From: Henckelia pumila
Lineage: Eukaryota; Streptophyta; Magnoliopsida; Lamiales; Gesneriaceae
NCBI RefSeq assembly: GCF_033568475.1
Contig: NC_133121.1
Location: 7,440,001 to 7,504,000 of the forward strand
DNA: 64,000 nucleotides
Direction of reading: 5' to 3'
Shown here: in pieces, positions 35,261 through 47,515 of the stretch
Layout of the letters: every line of letters begins with the position of its first letter
Position numbering within the stretch: the stretch's first letter is position 1
Notes under the pieces: model-generated
Told to the model about the DNA's origin: nothing
The model's database searches: none
What the model saw: only the letters and a program-made list of their open reading frames with translations
Translations under genes and position numbers: made by a program

Positions 35261-38212
35261 CTATCTCCACCTGTTTGTCACATAAAATTGTGGGTGAACA
35301 TTATTTCTTCCAAGGACTTGGCCAAATCGACTTGATTCGGGTACTTGAGTAAAGTGTGGATAAGCATTGTACATGAGACTGCGCTGGTTAAATTCCCGAG
35401 ATTCTGAAAATGGGGTCAGACTGGAATCACGAAGAGGATTGACGGCAAAGTGATGTGGTCTTCTTTCAGCAATGCGGGGATTTAAGGTGTAGGAATTTTG
35501 ATAACGATTGTTATTTGGATGAAAGAAGGGTTCTCTAGCTTGGTTTGATTGTTTCAGGTTTTGATGTCTAAAATGAGATGTAGGATGCCTACAATCTCCG
35601 GGGTGTTTTGAGCGAAGTTCTTGAAGTGGAGGAAAATTTTGACGAGGATTGTGTTTCTTGTTTCTAGAGCTCTTTCTCGGCTCATGTATAGGATTCTTAT
35701 TCAGATGATCTGTCTCCTTTGTTCCAGATGGATGCAATTTATGGAAATGCTTACGACGTTTATTTCCTGGTTACAACACAACACATCAAATCAACTTTCA
35801 AATAATAATGTATTACGAGATGCTAGTCAAAGGAAAAGAAAGATAAACCTTCATGGGCGAGGGATTTGTTTCTCTTCATCTCCATTTTTGACTTTCTCTT
35901 AGCCTTTATACTTCTGGCAGCAGCTCCTCTCATGTGTTTTTCAGCAAGTACATTTAATCTTTCCCTTTCGTTCTTCCAATGCTGAAACGGTGATGTGAAA
36001 ACAATGATTTTGTGAATGTCTAACAACAAAACCAGTCTGCCAGACATTATTTCACCTGTCTAAAAGTCTTCATCTTGTAAAGATTGCGGCCCTTTACAAG
36101 TAAAGGGGAAAGTGGAGCTAGTTTCTTGGTCCCTTTGCTCCACAGCACTTCAACCTGGATGGTCAACAAGAATAAAATGACTGAAGCATAAATAATAATA
36201 CAAACAGATCAACCAAGTTTTCTCCTGTTCATGTTTAGACATCTTTCTTTGAATTTATTATGAACAATTCTGATCCAGATGCACAAAAATCTATCTTACA
36301 GTAAAGGTATGTTGTTGCTTAGCTGCACCATAGCTTTCCTTCACAATCCTCCCAACAACAGTCCTTCTACCTAAAACATTTCCATGTCTTCTCATTTTGT
36401 TGAAACTGTAAAAAGATATACGATCAATCAAGAAGATAATACTAATGAATGAAACTATATAGCAAATAATGGAGCAGCAGTGATTGATACCTCTCATATA
36501 CTCTCTGATTGAACAAAACGACATCTCCCTTGCACACATCACCTACACGGAGAAAAGCCAAAGAGGTAAAACCAAACTAAAAGAATGGAAAAGTGTAGGC
36601 CTGATCACTAACCTTGTTAAAACTCAAAATGAGTACCTGTGCAGTTGATCGTAAATGATGATCTGGGATAGAGAGCTTCACCATTGCCATCTTTCAACCT
36701 GTGATAAAAACTCCACATTCATGAGAAATAAACAAGAAAATGGTGCCATCGCATCAGCACGTATTCACCCTACCAGGCTATTTCACACTTCAACAACCGT
36801 AAGCACTATCTATTGAACTTCATGGTAATCCTATCATTACCTGCATATGTGAACTAGGCATTTGCACACACCTACACTTCATTTCTGTAGAATACCATGA
36901 CATGATGTGAATTCAAATCGAGTGACATTGGTGCAGTTAGACAACAAAAACTGTTACTAATAAAAGCGATCCTCAGAGTAAGAAAAGATATAACAACAAA
37001 TGCAACAAGAGATGTACTAACTAGGGGTTCGCTGAAAATGTGAAAGGCGGGAATTAACTTTTAAACTTGAGCTACTTCAAAATCCAATCATGGTTCACAC
37101 TCTTGGCATGCCTTTGGTGTTCTTAATAGGATTCATCAGGAGGACAAGTTCGGGCATCCAGTTTTTAAGTATGGCATTCGAGGGATTCATTTGAGGTGAA
37201 AAAGGAATGGTGATGGCCAATTAATTTTTGTTGTGGCCAAAGCCTCCAGCCACTTATCTCAAGGATGCTATATCCCTGCATTTCCTTGCTCCAAAGTTTC
37301 TCATTGACGAATAACTAAGTGCCTTGATGGATGCCATTAATGAATCCTAGTATCTATCCGGGCAAAACAGCCTGATTCAGTTTCACGCAGTCCTAATTTT
37401 TATCCAATGCAAATAAGATCATAGAGCTAAAATTGTCTGTATTAAAAGAGAGAGAAAGTGAAAAAGGTTTCATAAACACAAAAAAGAAACTGCATACAAA
37501 CAGATTAGGGAAATACAAGAACTGACCTCCAGTGCTCCTTGATTCTCTCGATGCACTCTTCCTTTGTTCCAGAAAGCCTCAAACCATGCCTTCGAAGGTA
37601 CACTTTACATTCAACCAACTTTAGTTCTTGAAGATCACCTCTTCCTGCAGAGCATAGGGAAATAATCTAACTACGTTCACTTGCATAAACGTGTGATTCA
37701 CTAATTAAAGAGCATTGCAAACAATCCAAATTAATCTAATTCTAATCATGATAAATAAGATGGCTACAAAAAGATAAACCATTTCACAGAAATCTTAGTT
37801 GATCAATAATGCCCACAAGCTTGCACCTTGAAGAAACTCAATAATTTTGTTGCACGTCGATGCTTCATCATCTTCATCAGCATGGCCTTCATCCTCGTCC
37901 TCATTTTCCGAATAACTCCAGTTGTTCGCATCATCGTCTTCGTCATAGTCATCATCAGTACTGAATCAAGAAACGAAAACCTAAGCGTAAGAAGAAAATA
38001 ACAAACCCAATCTCATACAGAGAGACAGCACATTCAAATAATTTGAGGAAAATTGGTTAAATTTCGCTGAGGAAACTGAGGTATTATAAGTTAAAATACC
38101 AAGAATCCGAAGAAAACTCCTCGATCACGGACTCCGATTCCTCAGAAGATGAAAATGAAGAGGATGAAGAAATCTCAACAAATGCACGTTTCTTGGATTT
38201 CCTGTCAGCCAT
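35261..38212 (-). CDS. SAP-domain protein similar to zinc finger CCCH protein 62 (9 exons, 440 aa)
   Basis: Probable nuclear DNA/RNA-binding protein. Exons: 38212-38100, 37960-37827, 37644-37527, 36698-36637, 36542-36491, 36405-36300, 36154-36056, 35981-35849 and 35766-35261; all phases agree. It begins MADRKSKKRAFVEISSSSS, followed by a long acidic Asp/Glu/Ser stretch (residues 20-75). A SAP domain lies at about residues 86-122 (LKLVECKVYLRRHGLRLSG, ERIKEHW). The conserved core of the family follows: ALYPRSSFTINCTGDVCKGD, VVGRIVKESYGAAKQQHTF, EVLWSKGTKKL, LLVKGRNLYKMKTFRQ. Then comes a basic region (MRGAAARSIKAKRKSK) and a long Arg/Asn/His/Pro-rich tail. No complete CCCH finger is visible; HPGDCRHPTSHFRH is the only hint. 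The assignment follows recalled similarity to Arabidopsis C3H62. No close operon-like partner; it faces the MIP1-like gene tail to tail. Confidence 0.85.
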
Positions 38213-38475
38213 TTGAATTCGCAATGAACTGGATATCGGTGAAATTGCCGTTAATTCAACATCTTGTGATTTCTAAATTCACTATTGAATGGGATTTACG
38301 CGATCATGGTCCAAGGGTTTTGAAATTTGGGGTTCCCTCAAGAATGCTGAATGCACCAATCCAACCAGATAATAAATGGAAACTAATAAATTAAAATGTA
38401 TTTTAAGGTAATAATAAGTAGATTTTTTTTGTAAAATGAGAGGGAACCTCTTTCTTTTTTTTTTAATGAACAAAA

Positions 38476-38770
38476 TCTCGTTTGGTAAGACTTGTTATTA
38501 ATCTATGTATAACTTATATTATCTAATTTTGCGTTTTTCTCGCATTTTTTTTATCATATTATTTATTCATCTATTAATTATTTATTTTACATCAATCAAA
38601 TCATTAATTATTTATCTTACATCAATCAAATCATTGAATTTAAATTACTATATTACCTCTTATAAATAATATTAGTCATATTTTATTTATTGTTAAAAAA
38701 ACAAAATAATAATTTATCGTTTTTATATAAAATTTAATCAATTAAATCAAATAAATTATAATCTATATAT
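38476..38770 (+). mobile_element. MITE family A, copy 3 (right end missing)
   Basis: CTCGTTTGGTAAG near 38474 starts the copy, which shares ACATCAATCAAATCAT twice and TTAAATTACTATATTACC with the other copies. It stops at AATTATAATCTATATAT, directly where the Helitron-like 5' end begins at 38771; the family's right end was not found. Confidence 0.75.
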
Positions 38771-40260
38771 TCTACATATATATATATATAAAAACAGAAT
38801 AATCTTCTTAAAAACGTAAGTAACAATTTTCTCCTAAATAACATTCATAAAGAGAAAGACTATTATTACACCACTATCCATACATACATATTTTGATACT
38901 AGTTAAGTGTTCCGATTTTCTACACAAATGTATATTTCAGAAGGATATAATGTGCTCTCGGTTTTGCAACAGTCCGTACGTATTCCAATACATACTTAAT
39001 ATATTTTTTTCGGTTTTTGTGCACACAAACATATATATATAAATGCTCTGCCTCTTTTCTCCAACATTTATTTTGAATTTGAAAATACATATATATTCCA
39101 GAACACAAACCATCCATACATATTCCAATACAAAATTAAAATGATTTTAATTTGTGCACACAACATATATATTCCAACTGGCCGTGCATATTCCGAGACA
39201 GGATTGATGTATTTTTCGATTTCTATACACTCAAGTATATATATATATATAGCCGTCTCTTTCTTTTTCTCCAGCATATGATTTGAAAGGATATTCTGAA
39301 AATACACAAAGAGATATCCAATTGTTTTGATTATCGGACAATTAATTGATTTAGATATATATGATCAAGTTAGAAGTTATAAAATTACTAAGTTACACAT
39401 AAAACATTACACAAGGTAAAAATATGATTAATAAAAATGTATATTATTTTTTATTTAAACGTAAACATAGAATTAAAACTCATTTATTTTAATGCATATA
39501 TATAGCATCAAAACGAATTCTTTAAATATTTGATACAGCTCAAGGAGATTATTAAAAATAATTGCTAGGAAATTAAACTCATTTCGTTTAATGCATAGAT
39601 ATCATAAAGACGAATTTCAAATCTCATTTAATGGAAAAGGTCTGTTAGTATTCTACAAATATTGGACACAGCTCAAGGAGATTATTAAATTTTTTTTTCA
39701 ATTTTCAAAACGAAGCTTCCCAGACCGTTTGGCTGTATGGGAATGTGATCGCATTTATTTTTCAGAAATGTTATATATGTTTGTTCAATTTAAAAAAAAA
39801 AAACAAGACTTCACATATCCTATTTAATTGAAAAGATCCATAAAGCCACTTGCTTTGATATTCTTTCCAGAGAGTAACGTTTTCAAATACAGGTAAACAT
39901 CGATTATTCAATTGTGGGTATGGCAAACTCATTCTACCTCACTCAATGATATTTGAGTTTTTTGTACAGTTGACTCTTCTGATCAAATCTAAAAAATTTT
40001 GGTATGCATTCCTCCTAATGAACGTGTTTCCACGGTGCAAAAAATATTTTCATGAAATTGATTGGTACGATCTTATTCTATTTCATTCCTCATAATTGGA
40101 CTTTTAACATATGTTTTAAAATTAACATTACTTTATTTATATGTAGATTATTGAGATATTGGTGATCCAACATACATATGCAATTTTTGTGGAGCTAAAT
40201 TTTGGTATGAAGAAAGGTTTTATGTCCACGTTTTAAATCTAAGGATCCTAAATACTCTAT
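38771..40260 (+). mobile_element. Helitron-like fragment
   Basis: TCTACATATATATATATATA at 38771 followed by AAAACAGAATAATCTTCTT resembles the 5' terminus of plant Helitrons. About 1.4 kb further on is a short piece of a Helitron helicase-type protein (40155-40225). Between them, loosely repeated blocks (39000-39300 and 39475-39690) look like internal duplications. A 3' hairpin with a CTRR end was not found, so the right boundary is unknown and the element is probably truncated. Confidence 0.55.
40155..40225 (+). pseudogene. Remnant of a Helitron helicase-like protein
   Basis: One frame reads DIGDPTYICNFCGAKFWYEE, matching the conserved N-terminal signature (GDPTYxCxxCGAxxWYEER) of plant Helitron helicase proteins. 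A stop codon (TGA) lies immediately upstream in frame and similarity fades right after it, so only this scrap survives. It could be one exon piece, as an AG acceptor-like site lies upstream. Confidence 0.65.
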
Positions 40261-41981
40261 GTCAATATTTTCATAATTTGTAATAACTTTTTCGCACACT
40301 AATATCTTAATCGCTGTGAAATTTATGTGTTTACGTATTACTGCATAACAAAAAAAATTATATTATCTATAATTTTATTTTCTTCTAAACGCTTTTTTTT
40401 TTGGTTATTTTACTTAAATGATGTGTATTAGCCAATATAATGTTACATAAAAGTAATTTATTCTTTTATTTATAGTTTTTAATTAATAAAATTTATATTA
40501 ATTATTTTTTTGAAATATGATTTATAAATTGCGTAAATATAAATATATCAAAGAGATAAATTGATAATGTGAGTTGATAGTGACTAGTAAGACCCATTAA
40601 ATAATAATTGGAATATTTGAATTAAAATGTGGGGTTGATGTGGCGGGGTGAGAAACACGAAAAAACTAACATTGGACTCTTTTTTATTTTATTTTTATGA
40701 CGTAGGAATTCGCCGTCGTTATTTTTCGGTGCGCACTGAGTAAACTCATGTTGGACTTTTGCCACTGACGGATTATTCTATGCTATACCTGAAGTACTTC
40801 TCCCCCATGATGTGGTCAAATATCAACCGATCATCAACACATATGTCAATTTTCATAAAATATAGGGATTTCACGTGATCTAATGGTATTGAAATAGAGG
40901 AAAAAACACTCCCGATGTAGCATAGACTAACCCGCCATTGACTACCGTGGATGCCCTTAGTTTTGTTAAGAAATCATATTGAAATAGTTTTTTTTAATTA
41001 AAATATTTAAATATTTGGATACAGTAAACTGTCTTATATTATACATTCTAATTCTAATAACTAAAATAAACAAAGAACTAAAATTTGAATAATATATAAC
41101 ATTTCTAAGGATATTTTGCAATTTTTTTATTTTTTTTTGTGGACATTGCTTTCCAATTCTAGTCATAATTCATTCTAGAAAGATGTTAGTGTTTCTTCTT
41201 TAATTAGATCTACCGTGAATCAGTCACACGAATATTTATCACTTGACCAAATAAATATATAAAATAAAATCAATACTTTTGACATAAAAATCATGAATCG
41301 AATCAAGTAGAAGATATGTTTAACTAAATTAATCTATGTGAGATGATGAAACAAGAGTTTTGTGTTTGTAGGCTGTCAAATTCAATTATTTAATTTCCAA
41401 TGTTCTTCCTCCCGCCAAAGTCATGCATTTCGATTTCGGGTACGATTTAATTACATTTTATTTTTTTTTTGCAATTTCATATCATGATATATAGAAAGCT
41501 ATAATTCTTTTTCTCACAGGGTGAATGATTTTTGTTTCAATATGACATCGATCTCGAACCAGATTTATGACACTGCGCTACCAACGATTTTGGCAGCATA
41601 GATAGTATTGGATCTTGTTTCTTTGTTTAATACTCGGTTAGTTAGAAGTTACACAGCAGCCGCAGATTCAAGGTAAGGGTAGTTGATTTCAAGTATATTT
41701 CATTCACAAGTTTTCCCAGGTGCAATAAATAGCATACGTATTTACAGCATACAATCGGTTACATAAAGGCTAACTTTTTTACTCGTGTTTGCAGCTCTGT
41801 TCCTTCACCACTTGAACGTGATCATATGAAGTCCAAATCCCTTGAAACCAATCAATTTCCAACGACGGATCGAAGAAAAAGAAAATAATTTGATGGATCT
41901 TTCGTGTTTTCACAAAGATCATCAGGCAAGACCAATGGCGAGAGGGTTCGGGTGATCGTAAATTGTAATGTACTGGAAGTG
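40261..41981. other. Intergenic DNA, no gene seen
   Basis: AT-rich sequence with a degraded GTCTCA-type repeat at about 41255-41350. The last few hundred bases before 41982 are likely the 3'UTR of the minus-strand CRK gene. Confidence 0.5.
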
Positions 41982-44900
41982 TCAATGAACTTTAGCGAAT
42001 GATCGGCTAGAAACACCGTGCAACAACTTGACGAATCCGAGGAAACTCAGCTTCCCATCTGTGTGTCTGATCCAGTCATGGAGGACAGAATGAACTGGAA
42101 CTGAAGGGCTGAGCCCAAGTTCCTGAAACAAATGTTCAAAAGTTAGCACAGGATCAGATTTAGATGGAAATGGATTTTTTTTTTTTTAAATGATTTTCAC
42201 CGAAGCTAGTTCCTCGATCATGATACTCCGGTTACCGTCCTTCTCGAAGAGTTCATACGCGCAACGAGCATGCTGTTCCCAGTTTTCACGGGCTTCTAGC
42301 TGATGCACACTCAAAGCAGCAGTGCAGAACTCCTCGAAATCCATCTTTCTGTATTGAAGGGCATTTAGCTGGCATAACAGGGAAAGGATATATATTTTAA
42401 AACAAAAATCGAGCTAGAAATAAAGGATGATATATGTATATTGGGATACTATAAGTAGAAATCAGAAGCAAACCGAAACAAGAAGATCGAATGCGCGTGA
42501 CTCGATCATGGCATCGGTTGCGTTTTTCTTCAAGGCCTGATCCAAGTACAGAAGCTGGGATTAAATTTAATTGGTGTCAAGTTATAGGCTATTGCATCAT
42601 GCAAAAAACCAACCGCTTGGATGTTGTCTAAACCTATGGTCCCATTTTTGTTTGGTTCCAATAGCTCAAATTGCTCTTTCAGGTAGAACAGTTCATCAGC
42701 CGTCAAAGTTTTCGATAAAGCCTGCAAGAATTCCAGTCAAATTGTTAGAGAACAAAAACACAAAAATGGAGAATCAGTTGGCAAAAAAGGCGTACGAGTA
42801 ACGACCCAACATGCACGTCGACTGAGTCGATATTAATCAACAGTGAAGGATGCAGAAAAATGAAATGAAGAAACATTAATTGTCGAGTCACTTGGCAGTA
42901 ATTCCATTTACTCACCCTTAGAGCAGCTTTCCGGAGGGGAGATGAACGCAAATAAGCCTTCATAAGTTTAAGTATTAGTATATCCAGAGGCGTTTTTTCG
43001 TCGGTATCTCTGATCCATGGATGACCTGAAGTGAAGAAACTTGTAAGTGGCGCCATATCTTAAAATCACTTTCTTTTGATTTCAGCAAGACAGAATACTT
43101 ACACAAAGCTTGAGCGGCACTCATTCTCTTCCTCGGATCCTTAGTTAGCATGCGTTTGACGAAATTTTTTGCCTCAGAAGAAAGAGTTGGCCAAGGTGGT
43201 TCTTCATAAGTCGGTTCAGCTTTTACGACGGCACGGAAAATCCCCGACTCTGTTCGAGCCCAAAATGGGCGGCTCCCACATAACAATATGTAAGCTATCA
43301 CACCTATACTCCAAACGTCAGCTTCAGTGCTATAGGCTCTATGTAAAACTTCGGGTGCTACATAATATGCACTACCAACAATGTCGTTGAGCCTTTCATC
43401 TGCAAAGAATTAAATAAAATCCATATAATTTGGCCCGTTTGTATATCTACCTTAGGTATAAAACTTACAAACAAACCTGGCTTCACGAAATCTGATAGTC
43501 CAAAGTCTATAGCCTTCAGGATCGAGTTTTCGTCCTTGGATGAAAACAAGAAGTTCTGATCCAGAGACAAGCTACAGTTAAACATACTAGCAATCGATAG
43601 TGGATGCAAAATCTTCTTCAACAAATTATCCCAAACGACAAGGGCCCAACAAGAACGATCTATTTTAGGTTGAGCATCAGAATAAATACCTCGGGTTTAA
43701 GATCGCGATGCACCACCCCTTGGAGATGGCAGAATGCCACAAAACTCAGTATTTGCTTCATCACAGCCTTTGCCTCATTTTCATCATACTTCCCACCCCT
43801 ATGACAAGGAGAATTTATTCATTTTTGTTTACACTACATACCATGTGAAATGAGACGATTCATTAGTAAAGGTAGTATAATTAAGGGCCACAAATTACCT
43901 CGAAAGGATTCTATCTAGAAGCTCACCTCCTTCACATAACCTGAGAGAGATATCAAACACAATTGAACAACCTCTTATAAGAGATACTCAACGACATCAC
44001 GAAGAAGCCAAAAAAGATTCGTTGTCGATCTAAGATCAAGAAATCAAAGCTTACTCCATAACTATGTAGACGTTGTCATGGTCTTCGTAAGCATCATAAA
44101 ACTGTATTAGGTGGTTATGACCCGTTAAAGCTCTCAATATTTTCACCTCCTTTCGAACATCTTCAATAGCTATTGCAGTGGTCATCTGGAAATGTAAAAG
44201 TGACAATTAAAACTAGGGAAAAAAAATTCACATGATTTATAAAAGAACACAAAAAAATTACACTCTTTGAGCAACAGAACGATGATCTAGCATCATAATG
44301 TCGAAGAAAGGAAAGAAAACGAGTAAATTTCGCTATTCACACAGTTTTCAGTATCTATGTTACTCGCTTTTCGTATTCGAATTTGACCTTCAAATTTTAA
44401 GCTGGTTCGAACACAAAACTGAAAATGTCCACATATATCAGATCTCCCCAACCTTAACATTTAGCCCATAAACCAGCAGAGTCCATTAAAATTCAAATGC
44501 AAATCACTGAAAACTCAAACAACAAGAAAGAGAACAAATTTCCACACCTTAGCTTTAGGTATGACCTTAACAGCAATCTCCTGCCCTTTAAGATCTCCTT
44601 TCTTGAATTTAGCTCTACATGTATACCCAAAATGCCCTCTCCCCACCTCCTCTCCCATCTCATACTTGTCGTAAAATTTCTTAGCAAACCCGAAGTTCTT
44701 ATCCAGACCCGTTTCTCCCACTTCCTTCCCCTCCGGTACCGCTTCCCCGTTAGGCTTCACGGTGCCGTGCCGCCGAGCGAGCACCGCCCTGATATGCTTC
44801 GCCGGAGACGGCGGAGGGAATGGTCTCTTGAAAAACCTCCTCGGAGTGCCGCCCTCCTGCGCCGGAGATCTCGCCGGAGACTTCTTCGAGAACAGATAGT

Positions 44901-45126
44901 GAGCTGGACTTGGGCTGTAGAACGGGAAAAACGGCGACTTTTTGCCCGCTTCCGCATCCTCCCGTTTCTTTTCCACGAAATCAACAGAATCTCTGGCATT
45001 ATTCTTTGCCGCCATTGGGTTATCCGCATTCTTATCCTTGCCTGGAATCACGACGGGACTGATTCCATCTCGTGACTGAAATTCTGGCTCTTGGGAGGAC
45101 TTTGGCTTCGAAGTACAAACACCCAT
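41982..45126 (-). CDS. CRK: CDPK-related kinase, CRK (11 exons, 608 aa)
   Basis: Membrane-attached Ser/Thr kinase of the CDPK/CRK group. Exons: 45126-44548, 44185-44055, 43940-43899, 43798-43690, 43555-43477, 43399-43103, 43025-42916, 42721-42614, 42536-42474, 42368-42201 and 42122-41982; all phases agree. The start gives MGVCTSKP, an N-myristoylation signal with a nearby Cys for palmitoylation. The variable N-terminus is Pro/Lys-rich, with the CRK signature [19 protein letters not shown]. Kinase motifs: glycine loop VGRGHFG (161-167), Lys187 in [12 protein letters not shown] (281-288), DFGLSD (304-308), APE (328-330) and [12 protein letters not shown] near 400. The C-terminal calmodulin-like half carries degenerate EF-hands, for example [14 protein letters not shown] and [13 protein letters not shown], as usual for CRKs, which bind Ca2+ poorly. 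It ends [11 protein letters not shown]. Length and intron pattern are normal for the family. The CRK number is not assigned. Confidence 0.95.
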
Positions 45127-45502
45127 TTTCGCCAAAAATAAATAAAAATCAAAACTTTACGCTTCCCGTTCACAATTCTCCTCCAATAATGCAAAAAATT
45201 GCAGCTTATAGAACACCCTTTAGTTCAAAGATTTGAATGCAAATTCCTCCGTAACAATGACAATGAATGTTCTGCAGCTTACTTTGAATGCTTTGTTGCC
45301 ACTGATAATCAAGACAGGATAGAGGAACCGGGGATCTGTGGAGAAGGTGCTGAAAAGAAAACGAATGGTGATTTTTCCATGAAAAAATATAAAATAAATT
45401 TAAAAACAAATTAATTTTTTTTTAAAAAAAACTATTAATATGGTCATGAGAGGAGCAAAGGCCGAAATAAATTTAAAAAAAAACATTAATGTAGGGAAAG
45501 GT

Positions 45503-45770
45503 GGCTAATTGCATCCACACTCTTTGTGAAATATTTAAAAGGCATAAAACTCCTTATGAAATATTAATAGGCTAATGCATCCCTCGGGTTTTTAAAATGT
45601 AGCACATTTTACTCCTATGTTATACAAACTCGGGCACATTTATACCTTTTCATAGGGTTTTTTATGCTAATTTTTTTAAAACATAGGGTCTAACATGCTA
45701 TTAATTTTACACAAGGGTTTTATGTCTTTTAGACTTTTAACGGGGTGTGGATGCAATTAAAAATTAGCCC
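45503..45770. mobile_element. TIR element (about 267 bp) flanked by a long direct repeat
   Basis: The left end GGCTAATTGCATCCACAC matches the reverse complement of the right end (GTGTGGATGCAATT...AATTAGCC), and internal CATAAAAC words mirror each other. TAGGGAAAGGTGG occurs at 45492-45504 and again at 45771-45783. An 11-bp duplication, TAGGGAAAGGT, is close to the 9-11 bp of Mutator-like elements. Confidence 0.75.
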
Positions 45771-45783
45771 TAGGGAAAGGTGG

Positions 45784-47161
45784 TCCAGGCTGTATGTTGA
45801 CGTCCACGTGGCAATATTTTATTGGGTGATTGGATTAACAAAGTTCAATTTTAATTTTTTGGGATCAGATGACGTGAGAAGATTTTAATTTATGGATATT
45901 GTCGCCCCTATTTTACGTAAAACTTTATAATAAACTCTTTCTGAATTATAATAACTTAAATTGTCCCTATTTTATAGAAAATTATGTTATTCTATGTTAC
46001 ATCAAAAGTAAATATTTCTGTATTCTTTTTTATGAGATGATCATCAACTCACTTAAAAACAAACACTTAGGTACATTAGTATTTTTTTAAATGAGATGAT
46101 TAAATCAACTTATGCAAATACATTGAAAGTGTTTCTCCCTGTGTATTATAGAATTTTTCGGAACATGAATTTGAAGATGTCATATTATGAAGTTAAAAAT
46201 AAAATAACCATTTGAATTGTTTAGCTTTACTTGATTGTTAACATGGATTTATCTAGCTCACTTTGATTTCAAGAAATTGACCTCATCCTCTCAAAAAAAA
46301 AAATTTCCTTCATTAATTAGCTCAATTTGACTAAGATAAAATAGCGAATTAATGAATTATTAGTCACCTAGCTTTCATATTTTCATTTTTGTAAATAATA
46401 TGGAAACAAGTCATATAATTGGTAATTTAAAATAATACGAAGTGAAATTCAAAGTACATTCAAACTAATAAAATAAATTAATGATTAATTAAGTTAACAT
46501 TGCATAAGCTCGGTAAAGTTGTGGTGTTCAAACAAGACTTGTAGTTTTTGTCCCTCAAAGTGACAACTGACACAATATTGGTGAAATTCGGTTTGCAGTT
46601 ATTGTATAATGTTTCGGTCGATTTTCAAATTAAATTAGCGTTTGGACTTTGGAAAAACTTAAAAGAATGTGATTTCACCTAATTCATTTGAGTTTTAGGC
46701 TCCGTTATAATGATTTGTTATAGCAGAGTTCGTATCGGATACATGATTTGTTAAAAAAATATTTGGAGTATCGATTCATAATTATTTCGATAATTTTTTT
46801 GGGTTATTTGTAAACGGGAAAAAAATTCAAATCTTGATTTTTAGTTAGTGTATTTATTTCTTCCTTTCTTTATTTATTTAAAAAGTGATTATAACACCAT
46901 AATAGTGAAACATTATATAAGCCAATTGTTTTATATACAAACTCGATCTTTAACTATTGGATAATTTTTAGGTGTATGTTTTAGTTTTTTAGATACACTC
47001 AGGAGTCGGGATAACATTTGTATGATAAATTGCAAAAGTATCATTGGATTCCTTTTGTTTTTTTTTTTTTTTTGCTTCTATAATTACACTCAAAAATAAA
47101 ATAAAATAAAATTTAATCCTGAATGTGACTTAATTAAAAACACATCTAAGCATGACTCTTA
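45784..47161. other. AT-rich intergenic DNA, no gene seen
   Basis: Only short chance frames. A lone GGCTCCGTTATAATG word near 46690 resembles a MITE end but no partner end was seen. Confidence 0.5.
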
Positions 47162-47512
47162 GGCTCCGTTTGAACATGTATTTATAAAACGTTTTTAAAA
47201 AATTGTTTTCTAAAAATTTTATATAAAATGTTTTTAAAGTTGTTTTAAAAATAAATATGTGTTTGAACAACTATTTTATAAAAATATTTTAAAATTTTAA
47301 AAGTCATGTTTTCATCTTTGTCTTTCATGGTTCCTTGTTAAAAACACCTAGAAACATATTTTAAGTGTTCTTAAAAACTATATTTTGAAAACACTTTTTA
47401 AGAAGTAGTTTTCAAAAATATTTTATCAAAATTTTATCCAAACAAATACTTTAAGTCTTTTTAACTTATAAAAAACTAAAAACGATTTTAAAATACATGT
47501 ACAAACGGAATC
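47162..47512. mobile_element. Tourist-like (PIF/Harbinger) MITE, 351 bp
   Basis: Ends GGCTCCGTTTGAACATG and, reverse-complemented, GATTCCGTTTGTACATG form a TIR that extends about 40 bases at lower identity. TTA lies directly outside both ends (47159-47161 and 47513-47515), the 3-bp duplication typical of PIF/Harbinger. The interior has repeated TTTTAAAAA-type words and no coding capacity. Confidence 0.8.
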
Positions 47513-47515
47513 TTA

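Noticed and set aside
44497-45075. 192-residue open frame on the plus strand
   Set aside because: It is the antisense shadow of CRK exon 1; its basic, low-complexity composition mirrors the Pro/Arg codons of the real gene.
45127-45135. Earlier CRK start giving MAKMGVC
   Set aside because: That codon is TTG, not ATG. The ATG at 45126 has good context and yields the MGVC myristoylation signal of the family.
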